From Actinomyces lilanjuaniae (GTDB lineage Bacteria; Actinomycetota; Actinomycetes; Actinomycetales; Actinomycetaceae): a stretch of 64,000 bases of DNA. The translations under genes and the position numbers were made by a program. Below the pieces are notes generated by a model. That model had not been told where the DNA came from. It saw only the letters and a program-made list of their open reading frames with translations, and did no database searches. Numbering within the stretch: position 1 is the stretch's first letter; the number at the start of each line of letters is the position of its first letter. Of the stretch, positions 1 to 8,310 are shown piece after piece. The stretch covers positions 1,984,001 to 2,048,000 of the forward strand of contig NZ_CP032514.1 in assembly GCF_003606385.1 (NCBI RefSeq), in the 5' to 3' direction.

Positions 1-175
1 GGCGGCTGCGTACACGACGGGGCGGGGCAGCAGGTGCAGGCGCCAGCCAGCGACGCACCGGCTCGAAGGAGTCGGCGCTGGCCCGCCCCTGGCGGACGAG
101 CCGCCAGCACTGTTGCCCGGAGAGGTCGGCCTCCAGGGTCAGGGTGTTCGGCCCCGTCGCCACGGGCGAGACCAT
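1..175 (-). CDS. possible hypothetical protein, cut by window edge
   Basis: On the minus strand an ATG at 175-173 opens a frame that stays open to the left edge (58 codons). The translation has ordinary composition, with a segment reading GQQCWRLVRQGRASADSF, and no low-complexity runs. No ribosome binding site is obvious before the ATG and I recognise no family. It would be divergent from the UvrA-like gene at 298. The plus-strand frame running from 144 into that gene looks like a shadow. The call rests only on an open frame, so it is weak. Confidence 0.3.
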   Translation of the reverse strand, partial: MVSPVATGPNTLTLEADLSGQQCWRLVRQGRASADSFEPVRRWLAPAPAAPPRRVRSR

Positions 176-297
176 AAGGGATCCGACACCGACCTGCTGT
201 TCTACACGGACCGGTCGCTGGGACCGCTGGACTGTCAGACACGCTGACTCTGGACGCCCTCACGCTGTGGCTCGCGGCAGGGATCTAGGCTGCCCGT

Positions 298-2829
298 ATG
301 ACTGCCCGGTCTGTGGCCCCTCCCGCAATCACCGTGCGTGGCGCCCGCGTCCACAACCTCAAGGACGTCACCGTGGAGGTACCCCTGGGGCGACTGGTCG
401 CCGTGGCTGGCGTGTCCGGCTCGGGCAAGTCCTCCCTGGCCCTAGGAGTCCTCTACGCCGAGGGCGCCCGCCGCTATCTGGAGTCCCTGTCCACCTACAC
501 GCGACGGCGCCTGACCCAGGCGACCCGCCCCGCCGTCGACGAGGTGCTTCACGTCCCTGCTGCCCTGGCCCTGCACCAGCGCCCACCCGTGCCCGGGGTG
601 CGCTCGACCTTCGGCACCTCAACCGAGGTGCTCAGCTCGCTGCGCCTGGTCTACTCCCGGCTAGGCCACCACACGTGCCCGCAGGGCCACGTCAACGAGC
701 CGACCACTAACGTCGCCCTCGAGCGCCCCCTGCGCTGCACCACGTGCGGCACCCAGTTCTCCCCGCCGAGTGCGGAGTCCTTCGCCTTCAACTCTGAGGG
801 TGCCTGCCCCCGGTGCGAGGGCACGGGCGTGGTACGCACAGTGGACGAGTCCACCCTGGTGCCCGACGACTCCCTGACCATTGACGAGGGCGCCGTCGCC
901 CCCTGGCAGAACCTGATGTGGTCACTTATGAAGGACATCGTCCGTGAGATGGACGTGCGCACGGACGTGCCGTTCCGCGAGCTGACGGCCCGGGAGCGGG
1001 ACATCGTGCTCCACGGCCCCGCCGAGAAGAGGCACATCCTCTACGTCAACGACAAGACCGGCGTGGCCGCCGAGATGGACTTCACCTACTACAGCGCGGT
1101 ACACACCGTGGAGAACGCGCTGGCCAAGGTGAAGGACGAACGGGGCATGAGGCGGGTGGAGAAGTTCCTCCACGAGGCGAGCTGCCCGGACTGCGGCGGC
1201 TCCCGCCTGTCTGAGCTGGCGCGCTCCACAATGGTGCGCGGCATCAGCCTGGACCAGGCCTGCGTCATGCCCCTGGGCGACCTGGTGGAGTGGGCGGCGG
1301 GAATTCCGGGGACCATGCCGGACGACCTGACCGCCATGGCTCGCCAGATCGTCGACGAGCTGACGGTGACCGCCACCAGGCTGCTCGACCTGGGACTGGG
1401 CTACCTCAGCCTGGACCGGGCCTCCTCGACGCTGTCCACCGGTGAGCGCCAGCGCGTCCAGCTGGCCCGAGCGGTACGCAACCGCACCACCGGGGTCCTC
1501 TACGTGCTCGACGAGCCGAGCATCGGCCTGCACCCGGCCAACGTCGCGGGCCTCCTGGCCGTCATGCGCGACCTCCTGGCCGACGGGAACTCGGTGCTTG
1601 TTGTCGACCACGACGCCGCCTTGCTGGCACAGGCCGACTGGCTCCTCGAGATCGGCCCCGGATCGGGCGCGCAGGGCGGCCAGGTGGTGATCTGCGCCCC
1701 GCTGGAGCAGGCCCTGGCCGACCCTGCCTCCCAGGTGGCCGGGTTCCTCACCGGCACCGAGGACGTCCTGGTACGTGACACCGCCGCACCCGAGGAGGTC
1801 TTCGACCACGGCAGGGTCCGTCTGGAGACCGCCCCGGTCCACACGGTGCGCGCCCTTGACGTGGAGCTGCCCGAGCAGCGGCTGACCGCGGTGACCGGGG
1901 TCTCGGGCTCGGGCAAGACGACCCTGGTGCTGGAGGCACTGGTGCCCGCCCTGGCCTCCCTGGCGGGAGACGAGCCGCTGCCCCGCCCAGCCACGAGCAT
2001 CGAGACCGGAGGAACGCGCCGCGTCGTGGTGGTGGATTCCACACCGATCGGCGCCAACGTGCGCTCTACCGTCGCCACCTACTCCGGGGTGCTTGACTCC
2101 TTGCGCCGCACCTGGGCGGCCTTGCCCCAGGCCCGGCAGGCCGGGTTGAAGGCGGGGGACTTCTCCTACAACACCGGGTCCCTGCGATGCCCCACCTGCG
2201 ACGGGACCGGCCAGGTGGTCCTCGACGTACAGTTCCTGCCTGACGTGGAGATCGTCTGCCCTGCCTGCGAGGGCAGCCGCTACCGGGTGCAGGCCCTGGA
2301 GTACCGCCGGGTCAGACGCGGCGGCAGCCAGGCAGAGGCGACATCCCTGCCCAGTCTGCTGGCCATGACGGTGGAGCAGGCCTGTGAGGCGGTCAGCGAC
2401 CTGCCTAGCGCCCGGCGGCGCCTGGAGCTGCTGGTCGAGCTGGGACTGGGCTACCTGCGCCTGGGCGAGGCTACGACGACACTGTCAGGCGGGGAGGCTC
2501 AGCGTCTCAAGCTCGCCGAGGACCTGGGACGCGACCAGCACGGGACGCTGTTCGTCCTGGACGAGCCGAGCATCGGGCTGCACCCGCTGGACGTGCGCGT
2601 GCTGCTGGGGGTGCTGGACAGGCTGATCGAGCAGGGGGCGAGCGTCGTTGTCATTGAGCACGACCTGGACATGATCGCCAACGCCGACTGGATCATCGAC
2701 ATGGGACCGGGAGGTGGCCAGGACGGCGGCCGCGTGGTCGCCACGGGCACACCCGCCCAGGTCGCCGCCGCCCCGGCCTCGGTGACAGGCCGCTACCTGG
2801 CCAGGCACCTGGGGAGACGGAGAGCGTAG
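298..2829 (+). CDS. UvrA-like excinuclease ATPase (short UvrA paralogue)
   Basis: 843-residue protein with the duplicated ABC architecture of UvrA, the DNA-damage sensor. The first Walker A (GVSGSGKSS) lies near residue 38 and the second (GVSGSGKTT) near 536. Each half has a signature (LSTGERQRV, LSGGEAQRL) and a Walker B of the form LDEPSIGLHP. Zinc-finger pairs are visible (CPRCEG near 170, CPDCGG near 300, CPTCDG in the second half). It is about 100 residues shorter than housekeeping UvrA (around 950), with a compressed region after the first Walker A, as in the UvrA2/DrrC class linked to self-resistance or accessory repair. No uvrB or uvrC is adjacent. The first signature has Thr in place of the first Gly. 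The ATG at 298 lacks a clear ribosome binding site. Whether it repairs DNA or protects against an intercalating compound cannot be decided here. Confidence 0.85.
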   Translation: MTARSVAPPAITVRGARVHNLKDVTVEVPLGRLVAVAGVSGSGKSSLALGVLYAEGARRYLESLSTYTRRRLTQATRPAVDEVLHVPAALALHQRPPVPGVRSTFGTSTEVLSSLRLVYSRLGHHTCPQGHVNEPTTNVALERPLRCTTCGTQFSPPSAESFAFNSEGACPRCEGTGVVRTVDESTLVPDDSLTIDEGAVAPWQNLMWSLMKDIVREMDVRTDVPFRELTARERDIVLHGPAEKRHILYVNDKTGVAAEMDFTYYSAVHTVENALAKVKDERGMRRVEKFLHEASCPDCGGSRLSELARSTMVRGISLDQACVMPLGDLVEWAAGIPGTMPDDLTAMARQIVDELTVTATRLLDLGLGYLSLDRASSTLSTGERQRVQLARAVRNRTTGVLYVLDEPSIGLHPANVAGLLAVMRDLLADGNSVLVVDHDAALLAQADWLLEIGPGSGAQGGQVVICAPLEQALADPASQVAGFLTGTEDVLVRDTAAPEEVFDHGRVRLETAPVHTVRALDVELPEQRLTAVTGVSGSGKTTLVLEALVPALASLAGDEPLPRPATSIETGGTRRVVVVDSTPIGANVRSTVATYSGVLDSLRRTWAALPQARQAGLKAGDFSYNTGSLRCPTCDGTGQVVLDVQFLPDVEIVCPACEGSRYRVQALEYRRVRRGGSQAEATSLPSLLAMTVEQACEAVSDLPSARRRLELLVELGLGYLRLGEATTTLSGGEAQRLKLAEDLGRDQHGTLFVLDEPSIGLHPLDVRVLLGVLDRLIEQGASVVVIEHDLDMIANADWIIDMGPGGGQDGGRVVATGTPAQVAAAPASVTGRYLARHLGRRRA

Positions 2830-2926
2830 GGCGCAGATGACCTAGGAGCCCCGGCACGCGCCACCACGCCGGTGCAGAATATAACCAGCACGTCACCACC
2901 GACCCAACCTACTACGAGGAGGACAC

Positions 2927-4000
2927 GTGCACGCACTGATGCTGGACAAGTACGGCGCCCCGCTGAGACCCGCCACCATCCCCACCCCCTCCCCTGCCCC
3001 GCACGAGGTCCTCGTGCGTATGGTGGCCAGCGGCGTCAACCACGTCGACGAGCGCGTCCGGGCAGGAGAGTTCAAGAACATCTTCCGTCTCAACCTGCCC
3101 AAGGTCCTGGGAAGCGAGCTGGCCGGAGAGGTGGTGGAGGTCGGTTCCGCCGTCACTGACTTCGCGGTAGGCGACCGCGTCTACGGCTACACCGGGATGA
3201 CCGCCATGGGCTCCTTCGCGGAGACCGTGGCCATCGACTCCGCCGCTGTCGCAGCGGTGCCATCCTCGGTCTCCCTGGTTGAGGCGGCCTCTCTACCCCT
3301 GTCTGCCCTGACCACCTGGCGCGCCTTTACCGGGCTGTGGCACCTGAGTCCCGGGCAGGTAGTCCTCATCCACGGCGGTACCGGAGGCGTCGGGGTGGTC
3401 GCCATCCAACTGGCCAAGCACCTGGGGGCCACCGTGGTCACGACCGCCTCAGCCGCCAACGCCGACTACGCCCGCGAGCTGGGGGCCGACCTTGTCATCG
3501 ACTACCGCAGCGAGGACTTCGTCGAACGGCTGAAGAGTGTACCGGTTGACCTGGTCCTGGACACCCAGGGCGGGGACGTCATCTACCGCTCCCTGGATGT
3601 CGTGCGCCCCGGCGGCATGGTCATCGGCCTGGCCAGCGTCCCCGACCCTGGTGTCGCTGACCAGATCGGCGCCGGCCCAGTGCTCAGGCTCGCCGTGACC
3701 GTGCTCAGCCACCGGCTGCGCCGACGCGCCCGGTCGCGGGGCGCCAGCTACCGCTTCCTGTTCTTCTTCCCTGACGGGGAGGTACTGCGTACCGTCGCCA
3801 AGATCGTTGACAGTGGCGCTCTGCGCCCCCAGGTCGGTCGGGTGCTGCCCTTTGAGAGGACTCGCGAGGCCCTCGCCCAGCTGCAGGCGGGCGGCACCCG
3901 GGGCAAGGTCGTCGTCACGACGCAGCCGGAGGAGGTCACCGAGAACAGGCCGCGCACCCCCGGCAAGGACCAGGCAGACCCGAGCCCGTTCGTGGACTGA
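2927..4000 (+). CDS. NADP-dependent MDR-superfamily oxidoreductase (quinone-reductase-like)
   Basis: 357 residues. An N-terminal GroES-like domain (about 1-130, with PHEVLVRMVASGVNHVDERV and GSELAGEVVEVG) is followed by a Rossmann domain with the nucleotide motif IHGGTGGVGVVAIQLAKHLG near residue 150. The zinc ligands of classical alcohol dehydrogenases are not evident, which fits the zinc-free quinone oxidoreductase/enoyl-reductase branch. It probably reduces quinones or reactive enones with NADPH in the cytoplasm. The start is GTG at 2927, preceded by AGGAGG four bases upstream. It converges on ohrR, and a hairpin lies between them. Placement beside ohrR/ohr suggests a role in oxidative or electrophile stress, but that is inference from context; the exact substrate is unknown. 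Confidence 0.85.
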   Translation: MHALMLDKYGAPLRPATIPTPSPAPHEVLVRMVASGVNHVDERVRAGEFKNIFRLNLPKVLGSELAGEVVEVGSAVTDFAVGDRVYGYTGMTAMGSFAETVAIDSAAVAAVPSSVSLVEAASLPLSALTTWRAFTGLWHLSPGQVVLIHGGTGGVGVVAIQLAKHLGATVVTTASAANADYARELGADLVIDYRSEDFVERLKSVPVDLVLDTQGGDVIYRSLDVVRPGGMVIGLASVPDPGVADQIGAGPVLRLAVTVLSHRLRRRARSRGASYRFLFFFPDGEVLRTVAKIVDSGALRPQVGRVLPFERTREALAQLQAGGTRGKVVVTTQPEEVTENRPRTPGKDQADPSPFVD

Positions 4001-4026
4001 CAGGGACCGGCTGAGGGAGCGTGGCG

Positions 4027-4044
4027 TCGTGCGAGCCCGCACGA
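4027..4044. terminator. hairpin between convergent genes
   Basis: A perfect 7-bp inverted repeat (TCGTGCG / CGCACGA) with a 4-base loop lies between the convergent oxidoreductase and ohrR genes. There is no T-tract, so it could be a weak or bidirectional terminator. Confidence 0.4.
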
Positions 4045-4092
4045 ACCATCCCCCTGGCTGCTCACCCCCAGCACCGGCTCCCGGGGTACCCC

Positions 4093-4530
4093 TTACCCCT
4101 CAGAGGCCTCAAAGACCCGCGTGACCCTGCACAGCTGGGCGTGCAGGGTGGCGGCCTCCTGCGTACTGAGGGGGTAGCGTCGCGCGACGGACGGGGCCAC
4201 ATGTCCCACCTGCCTGCGCAGGTCCTGACCCGCGGGTGTCACGTGCACCATCACCCTACGCTCGTCGGTGTCAACCCGGCGCCGCTCCACCCGCCCCTGC
4301 TCCTCCAGACGGCGCAGCAGAGGGGTGAGGGTCCCGCTGTCCAGGCCCAGACGCCTCCCGAGCTCACTCACACCTAGCGGCCCGTCTTCCTGCCACAGGG
4401 CCGTCATGACCAGGTACTGGGGGTAGGTGAGCCCGGCATCGGACAGAAGCGGCCCGTAGGAGCGGATAACGGCGCGCGAGGCCCGGTAGAGAGCCAGGCA
4501 CAGCCAGTCCTCCAGGAGCGGTTCAGCCAT
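4093..4530 (-). CDS. ohrR: MarR-family organic-peroxide sensor repressor OhrR
   Basis: 145 residues from the ATG at 4530. The winged-helix core carries LTYPQYLVMTALW, LGLDSGTLTPLLRRLE and DERRVMVHVTPAG, all characteristic of OhrR rather than generic MarR. Cys11 in LEDWLCLALYRASRA sits where OhrR proteins keep the peroxide-sensing cysteine near the N-terminus. The family represses ohr until the cysteine is oxidised by organic hydroperoxide. It is divergent from ohr, the usual arrangement. An upstream ATG (4551) and a GTG (4581) are alternative starts; the GTG overlaps the operator palindrome and is unlikely. The identification is firm from motif plus neighbour. Confidence 0.9.
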   Translation of the reverse strand: MAEPLLEDWLCLALYRASRAVIRSYGPLLSDAGLTYPQYLVMTALWQEDGPLGVSELGRRLGLDSGTLTPLLRRLEEQGRVERRRVDTDERRVMVHVTPAGQDLRRQVGHVAPSVARRYPLSTQEAATLHAQLCRVTRVFEASEG

Positions 4531-4579
4531 AGCGGCACCCTGGGATCCCATGACACAAGCATACCGTCTCTTCAGGAGC

Positions 4580-4600
4580 ACAACTTAGTTGTGTACAATT
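4580..4600. promoter_or_regulatory. putative OhrR operator
   Basis: The intergenic DNA between ohrR and ohr contains a perfect palindrome ACAACT-T-AGTTGT (4580-4592) running into GTACAATT. AT-rich elements of the TACAATT type are known OhrR targets in other bacteria. This is the only AT-rich palindrome in the divergent region, which makes it the best operator candidate for both genes. Confidence 0.6.
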
Positions 4601-4771
4601 CTTCGGGCCGGGCAGGCACGTCAGCCCGATACCGGCATCCTGGCGGCGGCCGCCTACAGGGGTCGGCCGCACGAACTGGCTGCAGCGACCCTGCCGGGCA
4701 GGATCGCAGTGCCGCCCTGCTACCCAGACACAGCAGGTCCTGCGGAAGGACCCGCAGAAAGGAGCAATACC

Positions 4772-5191
4772 ATGGAAGCCATCTACACCGCTGAGGCCCT
4801 GAGCACCGGTGCCGCCCGCAACGGCCACGTCCGTACCACCGACGGCCTGGTGGACCTGGACCTGGCCGTCCCCGTGGAGATGGGCGGCAAGGGCGGTGCC
4901 CCCAACCCAGAGCTGCTCTTCGCCTCCGGGTACGCTGCCTGCTTCCACTCCGCCCTGCAGGCCGTGGCCCGTACTGCTGGCAAGAAGCTGGGAGACAGCT
5001 CCGTAGGCGCCCGCGTGTCCGTGGCCAAGGAGGGCGAGGGCTTCGGGCTGGCTGTCGAGCTGGAGGTCATCATCCCTGACCTCCCCCACGACGAGGCCCA
5101 GGCCCTGGCAGACCAGGCCCACCAGGTCTGCCCCTACTCCAACGCCACCCGTGGCAACATTGAGGTGCTCGTGACCGTCAGCGACGACTGA
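4772..5191 (+). CDS. ohr: organic hydroperoxide resistance protein Ohr
   Basis: 139 residues, the normal length for Ohr, a thiol peroxidase that reduces organic hydroperoxides, usually with lipoyl-dependent reductant, in the cytoplasm. The two catalytic cysteines are present: Cys57 in GYAACFHSAL and Cys120 in HQVCPYSNATRGN. The N-terminal EAIYTAEALSTGAARNGHV is typical of the family. The ATG at 4772 has AAAGGAG seven bases upstream and fixes the start. The 5' leader is about 170 bases if transcription begins near the operator at 4580-4600. Divergent OhrR is the expected regulator. Confidence 0.96.
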   Translation: MEAIYTAEALSTGAARNGHVRTTDGLVDLDLAVPVEMGGKGGAPNPELLFASGYAACFHSALQAVARTAGKKLGDSSVGARVSVAKEGEGFGLAVELEVIIPDLPHDEAQALADQAHQVCPYSNATRGNIEVLVTVSDD

Positions 5192-5198
5192 CCGCTGG

Positions 5199-5251
5199 CT
5201 GGCCTACGGCGCCTGGGTACCGTAGGCCAGCCCGGCAGCGCCGCTGCCGGG
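5199..5251. terminator. two back-to-back hairpins between ohr and dapF
   Basis: Two strong inverted repeats lie between the convergent genes. At 5199-5230 CTGGCCTACGG pairs perfectly with CCGTAGGCCAG (11 bp, 10-base loop). At 5231-5251 CCCGGCAGC pairs with GCTGCCGGG (9 bp, 3-base loop). They probably serve as a bidirectional terminator. Confidence 0.7.
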
Positions 5252-5281
5252 TACCAGGCTCCCGCAAGCGGCGCCCCTGCG

Positions 5282-6262
5282 TCAGGCCACCCGCACCCGT
5301 CCGGTGACGGCAGCGGGTCCCGTCAGCAGGAGGGCCGCGTCCTCAGCCAGCGGGTCAGCCTCCACATGGACCCCGAGATGCCCACCACGGGTCCGGATCT
5401 GGTAATGACGTGAGGCCGTCTCTCCCGCCCACTGGTGCAGCGCGACAGCTGCGGCGCAGCAGCCCGTGCCGCTGGAGAGGACCTCCTGCGCCCCCCGCCC
5501 CAGCACGCGTACCTGTGCGCAGCTCACCACCTGGCCCGTAGCGGGGTCGGTCTCCTCACCCAGGGGGACGACAAGGTCCAGGCTCACCCCCGGGACAGGC
5601 TCAGGCTCGTAGCGGACCGGCGCCGCCGAGCCTCTCAGGTCCAGCTCTGCGGCCTCCAGCTCGGACTCCTCCCCCAGGGCGACCACGACATGAGGGACGT
5701 GGGGACTGGACACGGTCACGCTCAGGCCAGCGCGTGCGCCCTCAAGCCCCGGGACGACCACCGCCGTGTCCCAGCCCTCGGCCTGGGCCTCCTGGGCACG
5801 GGCGAGCCCGGTCGGCCCCATGTCCACCGTCCACAGGTCTCCCAGCCGGGTAACCGTACGCGCTCCCGCCCTGGTACCGATGGTCACCGAGTCCCCGTCG
5901 CCCAGCGGCTCCAGCCCCTCCGTCTCCAGGACGCGGGCGAACAGGCGCGCGGCGTTGCCGCACGCCCCCAGCACCGAGCCGTCGGCAGCGTAGCAGTCCA
6001 TGAACCACCGGGCCTCGGGCGCGGCCGAGGCCAGCTGCTTCGCACCGGGCAGGGCCGAGGTCCGCACCACCCGGATGAACCCGTCAGCCCCGATGCCGCC
6101 GCGACGGTCGCACACCGCCACGACATCCGTCACGCTCAGCTCGATCTCACAGTCAGGGTCCACAAGGACGAGGAAGTCGTTCAGAGTCGCGTGCCCCTTG
6201 ACCAGCTCGTGTCCTGCTAGACCCGACATACCTGCCGGAGTGCCTGCTGAGGTACCTGCCAT
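5282..6262 (-). CDS. dapF: diaminopimelate epimerase
   Basis: Converts LL- to meso-diaminopimelate for lysine and peptidoglycan synthesis in the cytoplasm. With the ATG at 6262 the protein has 326 residues; an extension to 6331 is open but looks unlike the family N-terminus. The two catalytic cysteines are at residue 101 (GACGNAARLFARVLE) and residue 268 (SSGTGCCAAAVALH). GGIGADGFI and GHATLNDFLVL are further family motifs. It is the last gene of a minus-strand run ybjN-ybjN-miaA-dapF, and miaA-dapF adjacency is conserved in actinobacteria. The start is uncertain: GGAGG lies only one base before the ATG at 6262, and an ATG at 6229 is another option. Confidence 0.93.
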   Translation of the reverse strand: MAGTSAGTPAGMSGLAGHELVKGHATLNDFLVLVDPDCEIELSVTDVVAVCDRRGGIGADGFIRVVRTSALPGAKQLASAAPEARWFMDCYAADGSVLGACGNAARLFARVLETEGLEPLGDGDSVTIGTRAGARTVTRLGDLWTVDMGPTGLARAQEAQAEGWDTAVVVPGLEGARAGLSVTVSSPHVPHVVVALGEESELEAAELDLRGSAAPVRYEPEPVPGVSLDLVVPLGEETDPATGQVVSCAQVRVLGRGAQEVLSSGTGCCAAAVALHQWAGETASRHYQIRTRGGHLGVHVEADPLAEDAALLLTGPAAVTGRVRVA

Positions 6263-6358
6263 GCCTCCAAGCCTAGGTGAACTCGCGACCGTCACCACCT
6301 GTCCTACCGGTACCACGTCGTCACAGGTCACTGGACCCGGATCCCCCTGCGTCTACCA

Positions 6359-7426
6359 CTACCCGGCTACCACCCGGGAGTCAGCCTCCTGGACGAGCTC
6401 TACCGCACGGTCCACGACCCGCTGCCACTGGACCTGGACAGGCTCGCCGTCGGGGGCCAGCTCCACGTCGAGCCAGTGCACGCGCGGGTCGCGACGAAAC
6501 CACTTGAGCTGACGGGCGGCCAGCTGACGAGTGGCCTGGGCCGTGTCAGCCGCAGCCTCCTCCACGCTGCACCGCCCGTCCAGGACGGATAGGGCCTGGG
6601 CGTACCCGATGGCGCGTGAGGCTGTCGGCCCCTCGCGCAGCCCCTCACCTACCAGCGCCTGCGTCTCCTCCACCAGTCCGGAGGCAAACATGGCCTCAGC
6701 CCGGGCCGTGATACGCGTGCTGAGGGCCTCCCGCTGGGGTCGCAGGGCCAGGTGAACGGTGGGGCTGACGTCCTCGTAACGGGGTAGAGACGCGGAGAAG
6801 GGTCTGCCGGTAACCTCCAGGACCTCCAGCGCCCTCACGATCCGGCGGCTGTCACCAGGGCTGACTCGAGCGGCCGCCTGTGGGTCACGCTCCTCCAGCT
6901 CGGTGTGCAGACGCGCTGTCCCCTCCTCCTGGACACGCTCCTCCAGCCGGGCACGTACCTGCGGGTCAGTTCCAGGAAAGTCCAGGCTGTCGGTGAGGGC
7001 ACGCAGGTAGAGGCCGGACCCGCCTACCACCAGCGGCCTGCTGCCGCGCGACTCAATGGCATCCAGGTCGGCACGGGCGTGACGCTGGTAGGCCGCGACG
7101 CTGGCCTCCTGGGTCACGTGGAGCACGTCGATCTGATGGTGGGGATAGCCACGGCGCTGGTCGGCGGGCAGCTTCGCGGTACCGATGTCCATACCCCGGT
7201 ACAGCTGGGAGGCGTCGGCACTGACCACCTCGATACGGCCAGGGCCACAGGGGCCACAACCACGAGTGTCCCCGAGCCCGCAGGAGGCCCTGGCAGTGCT
7301 GCCCTGGGACGTAGTGTCGCCAGGGGAGGATCCTGGCCCCAGGCGGTCAGCCAGGTCCAGGGCGAGGGCGGACTTTCCTGAGGCAGTAGGACCCGCAACG
7401 ACGACACGTGCTCCACGAGTGCCCAT
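6359..7426 (-). CDS. miaA: tRNA dimethylallyltransferase MiaA
   Basis: Adds the dimethylallyl group to A37 of tRNAs reading UNN codons; MiaB (18133-19876) then methylthiolates the same base. 355 residues from the ATG at 7426, which has GAGG six bases upstream overlapping the stop of the preceding gene. Motifs: P-loop AGPTASGKSALALDLA, DASQLYRGMDIGTAKL, HHQIDVLHVT, GGSGLYLRAL, SRAIGYAQAL and a C-terminal TRQLAARQLKWFRRD. Unusual: about 35 extra residues rich in Gly, Ser and Cys (CGLGDTRGCGPCG) lie between the P-loop helix and the VVSADASQLYRG strand, where most MiaA proteins have only a few residues. The reading frame stays intact, so this is a real insertion rather than a frameshift. Confidence 0.95.
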   Translation of the reverse strand: MGTRGARVVVAGPTASGKSALALDLADRLGPGSSPGDTTSQGSTARASCGLGDTRGCGPCGPGRIEVVSADASQLYRGMDIGTAKLPADQRRGYPHHQIDVLHVTQEASVAAYQRHARADLDAIESRGSRPLVVGGSGLYLRALTDSLDFPGTDPQVRARLEERVQEEGTARLHTELEERDPQAAARVSPGDSRRIVRALEVLEVTGRPFSASLPRYEDVSPTVHLALRPQREALSTRITARAEAMFASGLVEETQALVGEGLREGPTASRAIGYAQALSVLDGRCSVEEAAADTAQATRQLAARQLKWFRRDPRVHWLDVELAPDGEPVQVQWQRVVDRAVELVQEADSRVVAG

Positions 7427-7434
7427 CGTTGTCC

Positions 7435-8310
7435 TCACAGCTCAGGCAGGAGCGGCCCCACCTGGGTCAGCGCCTGCGTACAGGCCGACAACGCGGTGCC
7501 AAGATGGATACGCAGCTGGTTGTCCGTTACGCCGGCTCCCAGGTCCATCAGGTAGGTGGCACGCACCAGCGGACCGGTGGGACTGTCAACCACGCCGACG
7601 GTGGGGAAGAACTTGTCACGGTTCCAGTCGTTGACGGAGGCAGCGATCTCGTCCCGCTGAGAGAGGGGACCTGCCTCCTCCCAGTCTCCCGACACCAGCA
7701 GCCAGCCGTCGTGGCCCTCCGGGATCTCGATGACAAAGGGGAAGGAGTCCCACACCCCCAGCAGGTGGGGCTGGCTGTGGTCGCTGCGGTCCTGGACTCG
7801 GTACCCCATGGGGCCGGTGAGCATGTTCCTGACCCGGCTCAGGGTGATCTCCTGAACCGTGTCCGCAGAGGGACGCGGCTCCCAGATCCCCGTGGACCAC
7901 GTAAGCGGGCCCATGACGCCGTCAGCAGCGCTGGTGGCCGCACCGGCTGCGGGCTGGACCTGACGTGCAGGCCTGTCGGCACGCTGCCGACCCTGCGGCA
8001 CCTGCCTGGCAGCCCCCTGCCCGTCCTCGTCCCGCCCACCGACACGGCCGGGACCCTGTACGTCCCGGCCAGAGTCGGCTGCGGCAGCTGCAGAGTCGCG
8101 GTCGATCTTCCCGGAGACCCCCCGACGCCCCTGGGAACCGCCCCCCTGCTCGCTGCTGCCGAGGCGACCCACGGTATCCTGCGTCCTGGCAGCCCGGTCC
8201 CAGTGCCCAGGAGCAGACACGCCCTGGGCACGCAGGTCCCACTCCTTGCCCAGCAGCCGCGCTACGAGGCCGCTGACCAGACCACCCAGGCGGTGCTTAC
8301 GCCGTACCAT
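7435..8310 (-). CDS. YbjN-domain protein with long disordered N-terminal region
   Basis: 291 residues. The C-terminal half (about 150-291) resembles the YbjN / type III secretion chaperone-like fold (FVIEIPEGHDGWLLVSGDW, NDWNRDKFFPTVGVV, NQLRIHLGTAL). Residues about 40-135 are low complexity, rich in Gly, Arg, Gln and Asp, and probably disordered. The start ATG shares one base with the stop of the upstream YbjN gene (TGATG), so the two are translationally coupled. The stop precedes the miaA start by eight bases. YbjN proteins have no established reaction; tandem YbjN pairs in actinobacterial miaB-miaA intervals are common, so a housekeeping but unknown role is likely. Confidence 0.75.
   Translation of the reverse strand: MVRRKHRLGGLVSGLVARLLGKEWDLRAQGVSAPGHWDRAARTQDTVGRLGSSEQGGGSQGRRGVSGKIDRDSAAAAADSGRDVQGPGRVGGRDEDGQGAARQVPQGRQRADRPARQVQPAAGAATSAADGVMGPLTWSTGIWEPRPSADTVQEITLSRVRNMLTGPMGYRVQDRSDHSQPHLLGVWDSFPFVIEIPEGHDGWLLVSGDWEEAGPLSQRDEIAASVNDWNRDKFFPTVGVVDSPTGPLVRATYLMDLGAGVTDNQLRIHLGTALSACTQALTQVGPLLPEL

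Noticed and set aside
144..710. 188-codon plus-strand open frame overlapping the UvrA-like gene start
   Set aside because: Arg/Pro-rich translation with no family motif, and it overlaps a frame with clear UvrA motifs.
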